Positions 16,853-25,773 of a stretch of DNA of 64,000 nt are shown piece after piece. The position numbers were made by a program, and so were the translations under genes. Location: assembly GCF_018860745.1 (NCBI RefSeq), contig NZ_JAHKPY010000012.1:310001-374000 (forward strand), read 5' to 3'. The notes beneath the pieces were generated by a model, which was not told the DNA's origin, ran no database searches, and was given only the letters and a program-made list of their open reading frames with translations. Numbering within the stretch: the stretch's first letter is position 1; every line of letters starts with the position of its first letter. Source of the DNA: Zobellia uliginosa. Its GTDB lineage: Bacteria > Bacteroidota > Bacteroidia > Flavobacteriales > Flavobacteriaceae.

Positions 16853-17533
16853 ATGGATTACGGAAAAGAATTCAAGAATTACGCTATAAATCACCAAGGT
16901 ATTAGCAGCACTTATTACGATTCGATCTTAACAAGCATGTACCCAGTTGGTCTTACGCCCAACATTATTGAAGAACGTCAGATGAACGCTGTTGCCATGG
17001 ACGTATTTTCAAGATTAATGATGGACCGTATCATCTTTCTAGGAACAGGCATTAACGATCAAGTAGCTAACATTGTACAGGCACAATTATTGTTTTTGGC
17101 CAGTACCGATGCTAAAAAAGATATTCAGATTTATATTAACTCTCCTGGAGGAAGCGTATATGCCGGTTTAGGCATTTATGACACCATGCAATTCATTGCT
17201 CCGGACGTTGCCACTATTTGTACGGGAATGGCCGCCTCAATGGGCGCGGTACTTCTTTGCGCAGGTGAAAAAGGAAAACGTAGCGGATTGACGCACTCTA
17301 GAGTAATGATTCACCAACCTATGGGTGGAGCACAAGGACAAGCGAGCGATATTGAAATCACCGCACGTGAAATCCTGAAATTGAAATCAGAATTATACGA
17401 AATCATTGCCAAGCACTCTGGTCAATCTTTAGATAAGGTCAACGAAGACAGTGACCGTGATTACTGGATGAAGGCCGAAGAAGCCAAATCTTATGGTATG
17501 ATTGACGAAATTTTGGTAAGGGGGAAAGAATAA
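16853..17533 (+). CDS. clpP: ATP-dependent Clp protease proteolytic subunit
   Basis: This 226-residue serine peptidase forms the tetradecameric barrel that degrades substrates unfolded by ClpX. The triad is Ser129 (GMAASMG), His154 (MIHQP) and Asp203 (DRDYWM), with the spacing of E. coli ClpP. A longer N-terminal segment (about 30 residues) precedes the conserved region and may include a propeptide. clpX follows after 99 nt. Confidence 0.97.
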   Translation: MDYGKEFKNYAINHQGISSTYYDSILTSMYPVGLTPNIIEERQMNAVAMDVFSRLMMDRIIFLGTGINDQVANIVQAQLLFLASTDAKKDIQIYINSPGGSVYAGLGIYDTMQFIAPDVATICTGMAASMGAVLLCAGEKGKRSGLTHSRVMIHQPMGGAQGQASDIEITAREILKLKSELYEIIAKHSGQSLDKVNEDSDRDYWMKAEEAKSYGMIDEILVRGKE

Positions 17534-17585
17534 TTTCGACCAAATGCGTACTATTAATTGGTTTTTCAATTAAAACGATGAACCA

Positions 17586-17611
17586 AAACGCAGTTATTTG
17601 CGTTTATTTTT
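17586..17611 (+). terminator. Weak hairpin between clpP and clpX
   Basis: AAACGCA at 17586-17592 pairs with TGCGTTT at 17599-17605 and is followed by a T-rich run. With only 7 bp it may attenuate rather than stop transcription into clpX. Confidence 0.4.
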
Positions 17612-17632
17612 TCAAAGAAAGTATACTTTAAT

Positions 17633-18868
17633 ATGGCTAAAGAAAATTTAGAATGTTCGTTTTGTGGCAGAAAGAAGCCAGAGACCAATCTTTTGATTGC
17701 CGGTCTTGATGCACACATATGCGACAGATGTATAGAGCAAGCCCATGGTATTGTTACCGAAGAATCTAGACAAACTAAAACAAATGACCTCTCTTCAGAA
17801 CTAACCCTGAAGAAACCTTTGGATATAAAATCATTTTTAGATAATTACGTTATTGGGCAAGAGCGCACCAAAAAGGTAATGTCTGTAGCGGTTTACAATC
17901 ACTACAAAAGGCTTTTACAGCCTAAGTCCAACGAGGACGATATAGAAATACAAAAGAGTAATATTGTAATGGTAGGCCAGACGGGTACAGGTAAAACCCT
18001 TATTGCCAAAACTATTGCCAAGATGCTTAATGTGCCGTTGGCTATTGTAGATGCTACAGTTTTAACTGAAGCGGGTTATGTAGGTGAAGATGTAGAAAGT
18101 ATTCTTACACGTTTGTTACAAGCTGCAGATTACAATCTTGAAAAAGCAGAACGAGGTATTGTTTTTATTGACGAAATCGATAAAATAGCACGTAAGAGCG
18201 ATAATCCTTCCATTACTAGAGATGTATCTGGCGAAGGTGTGCAACAAGGACTTCTTAAGTTGCTTGAAGGTACCGTTGTGAATGTTCCACCGAAAGGAGG
18301 AAGAAAGCATCCGGACCAAAAGTTCATTGAGGTCAATACTGAAAATATCCTATTTATTGCAGGAGGTGCTTTTGATGGTATTGAACGTGCTATTACCAAA
18401 AGGCTAAATATGCAAGCTATTGGTTACAGCGCCGCCAAAACGGATGATAATTTAGACCAAGAGAACATTCTTCAATATATAATCCCCAAGGATTTAAAAG
18501 AATTTGGTCTTATTCCGGAGATTATAGGAAGGCTTCCGGTGCTAACGCACATGAACCCGTTAGACGAGAAAACATTAAGAGCTATTCTTACCGAACCTAA
18601 AAATGCGATTATTAAGCAGTACGAAAAGCTTTTCGCGATGGATGATATTACTTTCACCATTACAGATCAAGCTTTAGACTATATCGTAAAAAAGGCTATA
18701 GAGTATAAGTTAGGTGCCAGAGGCCTACGTTCTTTATGTGAAGCTATTTTTACAGATGCCATGTTTGAAATGCCTAGTAATGGCGAAACAGAATTTAAGG
18801 TTACAAAACCTTATGCCGAAGAAAAATTATCTCACGAGACCGTTAAAAAGCTGAAAGCAGTTTCATAA
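17633..18868 (+). CDS. clpX: ATP-dependent Clp protease ATP-binding subunit ClpX
   Basis: This 411-residue AAA+ unfoldase recognises and threads substrates into ClpP. The N-terminal zinc finger has Cys8, Cys11, Cys30 and Cys33. Walker A is GQTGTGKT at 115-122, Walker B is FIDEID with Asp180/Glu181, and the sensor 2 arginine is in GARGLR. Length is normal. It lies directly after clpP and ends at a strong bidirectional terminator. Confidence 0.97.
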   Translation: MAKENLECSFCGRKKPETNLLIAGLDAHICDRCIEQAHGIVTEESRQTKTNDLSSELTLKKPLDIKSFLDNYVIGQERTKKVMSVAVYNHYKRLLQPKSNEDDIEIQKSNIVMVGQTGTGKTLIAKTIAKMLNVPLAIVDATVLTEAGYVGEDVESILTRLLQAADYNLEKAERGIVFIDEIDKIARKSDNPSITRDVSGEGVQQGLLKLLEGTVVNVPPKGGRKHPDQKFIEVNTENILFIAGGAFDGIERAITKRLNMQAIGYSAAKTDDNLDQENILQYIIPKDLKEFGLIPEIIGRLPVLTHMNPLDEKTLRAILTEPKNAIIKQYEKLFAMDDITFTITDQALDYIVKKAIEYKLGARGLRSLCEAIFTDAMFEMPSNGETEFKVTKPYAEEKLSHETVKKLKAVS

Positions 18869-18890
18869 AGTCTCTTAGAAATAAAGTAAC

Positions 18891-18929
18891 AAAAAAAGCG
18901 GAATCACATTAAGTGATTCCGCTTTTTTT
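18891..18929. terminator. Bidirectional terminator after clpX
   Basis: A 17-bp perfect stem (18891-18907 with 18913-18929) has a GCGGAATCAC core flanked by A7 and T7 runs around the loop ATTAA. It serves both clpX and the convergent small hydrolase gene. Confidence 0.92.
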
Positions 18930-18965
18930 GTTGCTTTGAGTGTTAGCTTAAAACCTCGGGGTTAT

Positions 18966-19529
18966 TTAAATAGCTTTTTGCTTGTTTGTTTTACCTTTAT
19001 TTTGCGTAACTGTATTCAACAGATCAAGACAAACTTTCTTGATTATTTTTTCATCCGAATACATATCATGGCTAAAGCCTTGGACTAGCTCTCCTTCTAT
19101 CCCTATTTCTTTGTACCAAGATGATTTTGGCCTATACACATCTTCATCACCAAATAAAAGATGGATTTCAGATTCGGGTTTTTTAACTTCCGAACGCAAC
19201 CTAGTGGAAGAAACCGCATATAATGATTTCATGGGTAGTCCGCCAAGTGCGGCTTTCCATGCTATAGCCCCACCAATACTAAAACAAAGGTAGTGTGCCG
19301 GTTCTTTTTCCTTATTAAGTAAATGGGCTACGGCCGTATCTATACCTCCGTCTACGAAGGCCTGATGCACGTTTTCCTCGGAGTTTACTTTTACATCTAC
19401 ATTCCCCAGTTGTTGGCAATCATAAAAAGTAATATTAAAATGCTGTTGAAGATATCCAAGATAAGAAGTTATCCAGAGCCCTTTTTTAGCTCCCCACATA
19501 TCGGATAGGATTACAAGTCTTTCTGCCAT
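18966..19529 (-). CDS. Small alpha/beta hydrolase-like protein
   Basis: This 187-residue protein looks like a compact alpha/beta hydrolase. The expected nucleophile elbow is CFSIGG with Ser84, so the first glycine of GxSxG is replaced by Cys82. A plausible acid is Asp128 or Asp130 in FGDEDVY and a plausible base is His154 in GFSHDMYSD. There is no cap domain and no signal peptide. The gene is followed at the 3' side by the clpX terminator and lies 73 nt after the GH3-family gene on the same strand, so the two may be co-transcribed. The reaction is unknown. Confidence 0.7.
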   Translation of the reverse strand: MAERLVILSDMWGAKKGLWITSYLGYLQQHFNITFYDCQQLGNVDVKVNSEENVHQAFVDGGIDTAVAHLLNKEKEPAHYLCFSIGGAIAWKAALGGLPMKSLYAVSSTRLRSEVKKPESEIHLLFGDEDVYRPKSSWYKEIGIEGELVQGFSHDMYSDEKIIKKVCLDLLNTVTQNKGKTNKQKAI

Positions 19530-19602
19530 AATATTAAAATTTAATTTGCCTTTAGGTTAGGTTTGGGAATCAATTTCAATATTTAACGGGTAATTCTCCC
19601 TT

Positions 19603-21117
19603 TTATTTGTTCATGTGAAGTAATTCTTCGACATAGTCCCTTTTGTTGGATAATCTTGGAATCTTATGTTGCCCTCCAAGCTTATCTTTTAACTTCAACC
19701 AATCATAAAAAAGATTTTCTCTTGCTATATGAACCGTAGGCATATTCAAAGTAATATTGTTGTAACGCTTGGCCTCATAATCCGAATTCAATGATTTTAG
19801 CGCATTATCCAAATACTCGGTAAATACATTTATATCTTCCGGTGGATTTCTAAATTCAATAAGCCACTCGTGCGCTCCTTTTTCTTTACCCTCCATAAAA
19901 ATTGGCCCGGCTGTATAATCTTTGATTTCAGCACCGGTTTTAGCACAGATGGTCTTCAGGGCTTCTTCTGCATTTTCAATAATCAATTCCTCTCCAAATA
20001 CATTTATGTGATGCTTAGTGCGCCCGGTAACTTTAAGACGGTACGGACTGGTAGAAGTGAATTTAATGGTATCACCTATTTTGTATCTCCATAAACCAGA
20101 GTTGGTAGTAATGATTATGGCATAGTTGGTATTCTTTTTTACTTCCCACAGCGGAATGGCCATTTGCGTTTCAGTACCATATTCGGTCATAGGAATGAAT
20201 TCATAGAATATCCCATAATCCAACATCAACAATAAATCATTTGCATTGTTACGGTATTGAATTGCAAAAAAACCTTCTGAGGCATTATAGATTTCATAGT
20301 ATTTGAAACTTTTGCGAGGTAACATTTTTTTATATTGCTCTTCATACGGGTTAAAGCTTACCCCTCCATGAAAATAAACCTCAAGATTTTCCCACACCTG
20401 AAAAAGGTTCTCCTTTCCGGTCTCCTGTATTACGTTATTAAGAAGTACTAACATCCACGAAGGAACACCTGCCAAACTAGTTACGTTTTCTTGTGTGCTT
20501 TCTTTTATAATTGCCTTTAGTTTACTTTCCCACTCGCTCATAAGGGACACCTTGCTACTAGGGGTACTACTAAATTCTGCCCATAACGGCATATTATCTA
20601 TAAGAATTGCGGATAAATCTCCAAAAGAAGAACCATTATCTTCATACAATTCCTTACTACCTCCTAGTCTCAAACTTTTGCCGGTAAACAATTGTGAATT
20701 CTCATTGTTATTCAAATACAGGCAAAGCAAATCTTTACCGGATTTATAATGACAATCTTCTAACGCCTCCTCACTTACTGGAATAAACTTACTCTTAGCA
20801 TTGGTAGTACCGCTACTTTTAGCAAATAACTTTATGGAAGTTGGCCAAAATATATTCTGTTCGCCACGACGTGTACGTTCTATAATAGGTTCTATTTCTT
20901 CGTAAGATGAAATAGGAACTCGCTCCCGGAAGGTTTCGTAACTATTGATTGACTCAAAATCATATTTTCTGCCGATCTCAGTGTCTTCTGCAATTTCTAT
21001 TAGTTGATGAAGTACTTCTTCTTGAACCTCTTCAGGGTATTTTAAAAAAAGTTCTATTTGGTGATAACGCTTTTTTAGCAACCACGAGGCAATAGAATTG
21101 AATAAAGGAATCGCCAT
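19603..21117 (-). CDS. GH3 family acyl-adenylate-forming enzyme
   Basis: This 504-residue protein belongs to the GH3 family named for plant auxin-responsive genes, whose plant members adenylate a carboxylic acid and join it to an amino acid. The ATP/AMP-binding segments are visible: KSSGTTNAKSKFIP (around residue 108), YNASEGFFA (around 280) and a C-terminal domain with LWRYKIGDTIKF. Bacterial homologues are common in Bacteroidota and mostly uncharacterised. It has a well-formed promoter 23 nt upstream and is divergent from the DUF2797 gene. An acyl-amide ligase activity is inferred from the family; auxin itself is not implied. Confidence 0.85.
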   Translation of the reverse strand: MAIPLFNSIASWLLKKRYHQIELFLKYPEEVQEEVLHQLIEIAEDTEIGRKYDFESINSYETFRERVPISSYEEIEPIIERTRRGEQNIFWPTSIKLFAKSSGTTNAKSKFIPVSEEALEDCHYKSGKDLLCLYLNNNENSQLFTGKSLRLGGSKELYEDNGSSFGDLSAILIDNMPLWAEFSSTPSSKVSLMSEWESKLKAIIKESTQENVTSLAGVPSWMLVLLNNVIQETGKENLFQVWENLEVYFHGGVSFNPYEEQYKKMLPRKSFKYYEIYNASEGFFAIQYRNNANDLLLMLDYGIFYEFIPMTEYGTETQMAIPLWEVKKNTNYAIIITTNSGLWRYKIGDTIKFTSTSPYRLKVTGRTKHHINVFGEELIIENAEEALKTICAKTGAEIKDYTAGPIFMEGKEKGAHEWLIEFRNPPEDINVFTEYLDNALKSLNSDYEAKRYNNITLNMPTVHIARENLFYDWLKLKDKLGGQHKIPRLSNKRDYVEELLHMNK

Positions 21118-21124
21118 TTTTGGG

Positions 21125-21132
21125 TATCTTTG
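21125..21132 (+). promoter_or_regulatory. Candidate -7 box for the DUF2797 gene
   Basis: TATCTTTG is an exact TAnnTTTG match 62 nt before the chosen ATG. No TTTG lies at the right distance upstream. Confidence 0.35.
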
Positions 21133-21139
21133 AATTCGC

Positions 21140-21171
21140 TAAATTTAAGTTTAATACTTATCATTTTCAAA
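21140..21171 (-). promoter_or_regulatory. Bacteroidota-type promoter for the GH3 gene
   Basis: On the minus strand TTTG (21168-21171) and TAAATTTA (21140-21147) are exactly 20 nt apart, one base short of the full consensus. The leader is about 16 nt. It interleaves with the divergent DUF2797 promoter region. Confidence 0.6.
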
Positions 21172-21194
21172 TTCATTTTAAATCAAACTTTTTT

Positions 21195-21989
21195 ATGCAG
21201 TACGAAGGCGTCCTAAGAAAAATGCAGACGGAGATAGGAAACCCCATTCAATATTACATGGTATTCGAGAATGATTTTTTGAATGTAAATCAAATTCTAG
21301 ATAAAGAACTGGAAATCAATTTTATAAAATTTCAATGCCTGAATTGTGGTAGGGACCTCCCTATTTTTCGTCAGGGTTTTTGCAAGACGTGTTTCTATGA
21401 AATTCCTTCTGCTGGAGATTGGATTATGCGACCAGAATTAAGTAAGGCACATTTAGGAAAAGAAGACCGTGACCTTGAATATGAACAGAAAGTGCAGTTA
21501 CAACCACATATTGTTTACCTGGCCAACTCAAGTAATATCAAGGTTGGTGTTACCAGAAAATCACAAGTCCCTACAAGATGGATAGACCAAGGTGCTCATG
21601 AGGCTATTGAAATAGTAGAAGTTCCAAACCGATATTTGGCAGGCATAACGGAAGTAGCGTTAAAAGACCACATTGGAGATAAGACCAACTGGCGAAAAAT
21701 GCTAACAAACCATGTTGAAGATGAAAATTTGGTTGAATGGCGAAATAAATTGAAACAGTATATTCCTAAAGAGGCTCAACAATATTATATTGAAGATAAC
21801 AGTGAAACCCATCTTGTGTTTCCGGTATTACAATATCCTGAAAAGGTAAAAAGTCTAAACCTTAACAAAACACCAAATTACAAAGGAGTTTTAAAAGGGA
21901 TAAAGGGACAGTATTTTATATTTGAAGATCAGACGGTATTTAATGTTCGTAGTAATGAAGGCTACTACGTTTCACTTCAAGTCAGTTAG
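21195..21989 (+). CDS. DUF2797 domain-containing protein with a four-cysteine zinc site
   Basis: This 264-residue protein matches the DUF2797 family. Cys48, Cys51, Cys63 and Cys66 form a zinc-ribbon-like site (CLNCG ... CKTC), and the stretch HIVYLANSSNIKVGVTRK that follows resembles a GIY-YIG-like core, with Arg residues after it. Catalytic activity is not established. The ATG at 21195 gives the family N-terminus; an in-frame TTG at 21120 would add 25 residues and overlap the promoter. It is divergent from the GH3 gene and ends at a shared hairpin. Confidence 0.82.
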   Translation: MQYEGVLRKMQTEIGNPIQYYMVFENDFLNVNQILDKELEINFIKFQCLNCGRDLPIFRQGFCKTCFYEIPSAGDWIMRPELSKAHLGKEDRDLEYEQKVQLQPHIVYLANSSNIKVGVTRKSQVPTRWIDQGAHEAIEIVEVPNRYLAGITEVALKDHIGDKTNWRKMLTNHVEDENLVEWRNKLKQYIPKEAQQYYIEDNSETHLVFPVLQYPEKVKSLNLNKTPNYKGVLKGIKGQYFIFEDQTVFNVRSNEGYYVSLQVS

Positions 21990-22009
21990 AACGATGTTAT
22001 TTGAAAATT

Positions 22010-22053
22010 ACCGCATAGTTCAATCCTGGTTTCAGAGTTAAACTATGCGGTTT
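22010..22053. terminator. Hairpin between convergent DUF2797 and AsmA-like genes
   Basis: An 11-bp stem, ACCGCATAGTT at 22010-22020 with AACTATGCGGT at 22041-22051, has a 20-nt loop. It is flanked by short A/T runs only, so it is a moderate terminator candidate. Confidence 0.55.
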
Positions 22054-22062
22054 AAGTATGCT

Positions 22063-24777
22063 CTAGTTACTTTTTTTCTTTCCTAAGAGACCTCCTAAAA
22101 TATTTTTGGCTTTCTCTTTTACAACGTCTTCCTCTTTTTTAGGCGCAGCTGTATCTGTCTTAACAGTAGTTGTATCTTTTTTACTTCCTCCTAGAAGACC
22201 TCCCAAAACTTCTTTTACATCATCTTTGGTAGAGTTGCTCTCACCTTCCTTCTTTGCATCATTGCTTCCTAAGACATCTCCTATTAGATCCTTGGCTTTA
22301 TCTTTTCCTTTATTAACAAGTTTTTGCTTCTGAATTTCCACCAATTGGTTAGTTAAGGTCTTTACTCCGGAACCAAGATCAGTACTTACCTTAGGATTAT
22401 CATAATTACCACCTATGTTAGCTACTACCGGAATTTTCAAATCTTTAAGATCGTCCTCACCTATTTGTGAAATTAGTTTACCAACATCACTACCCAAATA
22501 CTTAGCAGGCACCTCCATGGTGGCCGTATATTTCATTTCTTTGTTAAAGGTGTGAGTACCACCAACATTAATAGCTATATCTTTATATTTTACCGTAAAC
22601 GGTTTTACGTTCACCACTCCATTTTCAAAAGTAAGTTTGGTTTTTAAATCATCTAGATTTAATTGTTTCATGTCTATGAAATTTAGCTTACTATTTAAAG
22701 ACGTAAGCATTGGAGCGCTTTCTGCATCCACTTCCTTTGTCATAATATCTGCAAAGATATCCCCGGTCAAAGTCAGCAAATCAGGAACCAAATCATCTGT
22801 AAGACTACCTGAAAGTTTTATATCCGTGTCCATAGTTCCCTTTAGAATCTGGGCAATTGGAGCAACCGCCTTAAGAAGATCAAGAGATTTAAAGGTTTCA
22901 CTTATCCCCAACTGCTTCATATCTAAATTCATCGCAAAGATCGGCGTTTCTTCTTTCGTAGAAACCTCTCCGTTAAATGCCATTTTACCATTAAATATAG
23001 AAGATGTCATATTGGACAAAACCGCTTTCTCATCTTTAATTTTTAGATTGCCCTGTACGTCCTTTAAAGTAAGGTTGTCATAAAGTACGGTATTGGCCTT
23101 AGCATTAATATTCGCATCCAAAAAAGAAGGGATTTTAATTTTCTCTTCTGTCTTACCCTCTGTATTTTCATCTTTAGCTTCCCCATCATTTGAAGTTGAT
23201 TCTGTTTCCTCTACCATGAAATCGCTTAAAGCAAAAGTATTGGAAGAAAGGTCAAAATCGCCTTCTACCTTCTCATCATTGAACATAAAACCTAATAGAT
23301 TCTTTATAGTTCCTTTGGCGTTAAAGTCGGTCTTACCTGTTGTTCCTCTCAACTCATTCAATGTTACCGTAGAAGGGTTGAATGTCATAGTTGTGGTTGT
23401 AAGCTTTACCGGGCTAGGTATTTCAGCCGACTTATATTCAAAATCACTTAGACTTACTTTACCGTTAGTGGTTGTTTTTTCATATTGCTCCTTTTCTATG
23501 GAAGCCATATCAAAAGCAGTGGTTACATCTGTTACCAAAAGGCCTTTTAAATCGAGGTCTGCTGGCACCGGGTAAGCTTTCTTTAAATTCGCAAGATTCA
23601 TTTTGCCATCAACATGCGCGTTAACTTTGGTATTACCCATAAGCTCTTTGACATGAGCTGTCATGTTAAACTTGTCCTCATCAATCATAAAAGACAGTTT
23701 ATCTATATCTACATATGTATCTTCCGCAATACCCGTAGTATTATTTATTTTGGTATCAATAAAAACATTACGAACGGATTTTGGCAAATCTGGATATTTA
23801 AAAGATGCGTTCTCAGAATTGATTTTAATATTAAATTTTGGAATATGCTCCTCATCTACAATACCGTTGAACTTACCTTCTAGCATAAAGTTTCCAGTAG
23901 TCTTTACATCCTCTATATTTTTGGAATACTCCTCCGGAATAACTGCCAAAAAGTTTTTAAAGTCCGAAGAAGGTGTTTTAAAATTGATATCCATTTCCTG
24001 GTTATCCTCATTGACTTTTATAAATCCATCAAATACCAAAGCCAGTTGGTTGATCAATGCTTCGTTCTTTAAAAAAGTATATTTATTTTCTTTTAAGTCA
24101 ACCCCTATAAGAGCATCTAACTCAATTTTATTCTTGTTAAGGTAATTGGTACTGTCCATTTCAAAAGAAACCAAAGCTTCCGTAAACGTATCCAATTCTG
24201 ATTTCTCTGCAGAAAGATCACCTTTTCCTTTGTGCTGCATATCCGAGATTTCCAAACGCATTCCCGTAGATTGATCGTCATAGACAATATTGGTATTCGT
24301 TATGGCATACGACTGCAAATCCAGATTGAATCCATCACCTGAATCATCGGCAGGAGCACTTGGCTCATCTGATGGTACCGCAATATCAAAACTGGCATTC
24401 TCCTCTTTGTCTATAGTAACGTTCACCAATGCACCATCTACCGTGAGACTTTTAATCCCTATAGGCTCATCTTGTCCTTTAAACAACTCACCAATACCCA
24501 TGGAAAGAGCTACTTTCTTAGACGCAAAAAGTGTATCCCCTTCAAATGGGGCTTTATTTAACAGAATAACATCTTCCATACTAACCTCAGCATTCGGAAA
24601 ACTGCTAAAGAGACTCAGATTAGCTTTTGAAAAATCAAAATTAGCGTTAACGTTTTTGTTTACGTTATTCTTTATGATATCCTCAATTTTGGATTCAAGG
24701 AAAAAGGGCGCAGCTACTAGTATAGCAACAATAAGCAGTACAAACACTCCTAAACCCCAAAATATTTTCTTTTTCAT
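22063..24777 (-). CDS. AsmA family envelope protein
   Basis: This 904-residue protein has one N-terminal membrane anchor (about residues 5-27) and a long repetitive beta-rich body of the AsmA type, with the N-terminal domain at about 1-150 and a C-terminal AsmA-like domain at about 620-800. Proteins of this group are thought to form lipid-transfer bridges between the two membranes. The last 130 residues are low complexity and Lys-rich, with three copies of an LGGLLG-like motif (VLGS, VLGGLLGG, ILGGLLGKK). The gene is single. An essential or maintenance role in outer-membrane lipid balance is inferred from the family. Confidence 0.85.
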   Translation of the reverse strand: MKKKIFWGLGVFVLLIVAILVAAPFFLESKIEDIIKNNVNKNVNANFDFSKANLSLFSSFPNAEVSMEDVILLNKAPFEGDTLFASKKVALSMGIGELFKGQDEPIGIKSLTVDGALVNVTIDKEENASFDIAVPSDEPSAPADDSGDGFNLDLQSYAITNTNIVYDDQSTGMRLEISDMQHKGKGDLSAEKSELDTFTEALVSFEMDSTNYLNKNKIELDALIGVDLKENKYTFLKNEALINQLALVFDGFIKVNEDNQEMDINFKTPSSDFKNFLAVIPEEYSKNIEDVKTTGNFMLEGKFNGIVDEEHIPKFNIKINSENASFKYPDLPKSVRNVFIDTKINNTTGIAEDTYVDIDKLSFMIDEDKFNMTAHVKELMGNTKVNAHVDGKMNLANLKKAYPVPADLDLKGLLVTDVTTAFDMASIEKEQYEKTTTNGKVSLSDFEYKSAEIPSPVKLTTTTMTFNPSTVTLNELRGTTGKTDFNAKGTIKNLLGFMFNDEKVEGDFDLSSNTFALSDFMVEETESTSNDGEAKDENTEGKTEEKIKIPSFLDANINAKANTVLYDNLTLKDVQGNLKIKDEKAVLSNMTSSIFNGKMAFNGEVSTKEETPIFAMNLDMKQLGISETFKSLDLLKAVAPIAQILKGTMDTDIKLSGSLTDDLVPDLLTLTGDIFADIMTKEVDAESAPMLTSLNSKLNFIDMKQLNLDDLKTKLTFENGVVNVKPFTVKYKDIAINVGGTHTFNKEMKYTATMEVPAKYLGSDVGKLISQIGEDDLKDLKIPVVANIGGNYDNPKVSTDLGSGVKTLTNQLVEIQKQKLVNKGKDKAKDLIGDVLGSNDAKKEGESNSTKDDVKEVLGGLLGGSKKDTTTVKTDTAAPKKEEDVVKEKAKNILGGLLGKKKSN

Positions 24778-24953
24778 ATTTCTATTTCAAATACTGATTT
24801 ATACAACTTAACGGAATAAAAAAGATGAGCGTTTACTCTAGCATTGATATCCGTTTTAAAACTAGGCACAACCTAATGAAAGAAGCTCGGTCTCATTAAC
24901 TCTTATATTAAGATTCTTAACCCTAACGGTACAACTCCAAAAAGCACTGAATA

Positions 24954-25664
24954 TTATACCTTTAGCACTATTTCTTCTCCTACGCCCAAATTAAACCGCT
25001 TTCTCATAATATATACGAAGAAATACAAAAAAGGCGTGTCTAGAAATGCTATAAAAACCTTGAAAATAAATCCGCTTACTACCAAGCCAAAGAAAAGGTC
25101 CCATGGCAAAATACCAAATACACAAAGAAGCCCTACCACAGTGAAGGTATCTACAAACTGAGAAAGAAAAGTAGAAAAATTATTACGCACCCATAAATAC
25201 TTGCCCTTGGTCACTTTTTTCCAAAAATGATAAATAGCAATATCAATATACTGTGCAAAGAGATAGGCAATCATAGAAGCCAAAACCGCTATTGGGGACA
25301 GCGCAAATACTTGGGTAAATGTTGCATCGTCTATTGGAGAAGAAGGGATGGCCGGAGCCACTTCTGCCAAAAGGATTATAGCCATAGAAAATAGACTGGC
25401 AAAAATACCTGCCGTAACAATCTGATTAGCCTTCTTTCTACCATAAATCTCAGAAATTAAATCTGTAATTAAAAAGGTGATCGGATAAGGTAAAATCCCT
25501 ACGGATATTTCAAAAAGCGACACTCCAAATATGGTAAAATCACCAAAAGGATTCCAATAGAAGAACTTTTGAAAAATAAGATTAGAGACCACCAAAGAGG
25601 TAATAAACAGCGCTCCCAAATAAAGATATATCTGATATGCCAAACGGCTATCCTTTAAATTCAT
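24954..25664 (-). CDS. Queuosine precursor transporter (YhhQ/VUT family)
   Basis: This 236-residue integral membrane protein has about six helices. The YhhQ-type features are present: DLISEIYGRKKA at about residues 68-79 and the later RNNFSTFLSQFVDT segment. The family imports preQ0/preQ1 for queuosine modification of tRNA. No queuosine biosynthesis genes lie nearby in the window. It is divergent from the broken OmpA gene. Confidence 0.9.
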   Translation of the reverse strand: MNLKDSRLAYQIYLYLGALFITSLVVSNLIFQKFFYWNPFGDFTIFGVSLFEISVGILPYPITFLITDLISEIYGRKKANQIVTAGIFASLFSMAIILLAEVAPAIPSSPIDDATFTQVFALSPIAVLASMIAYLFAQYIDIAIYHFWKKVTKGKYLWVRNNFSTFLSQFVDTFTVVGLLCVFGILPWDLFFGLVVSGFIFKVFIAFLDTPFLYFFVYIMRKRFNLGVGEEIVLKV

Positions 25665-25773
25665 AAGTATTTTCTTATTAAAGTGATCGATGAACAGTGC
25701 AATTTCACCGATGGTTGTTCGTTAAAACAAGACTCTTAAAACAAAATCAAAAATAGCTTAAAAAATACCAAGC

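Noticed and set aside
22637-24145. Several long plus-strand frames opposite the AsmA-like gene
   Set aside because: They are Ser/Lys-rich mirror translations of a strong minus-strand gene with a signal anchor and a known family; no start signals or motifs support them.
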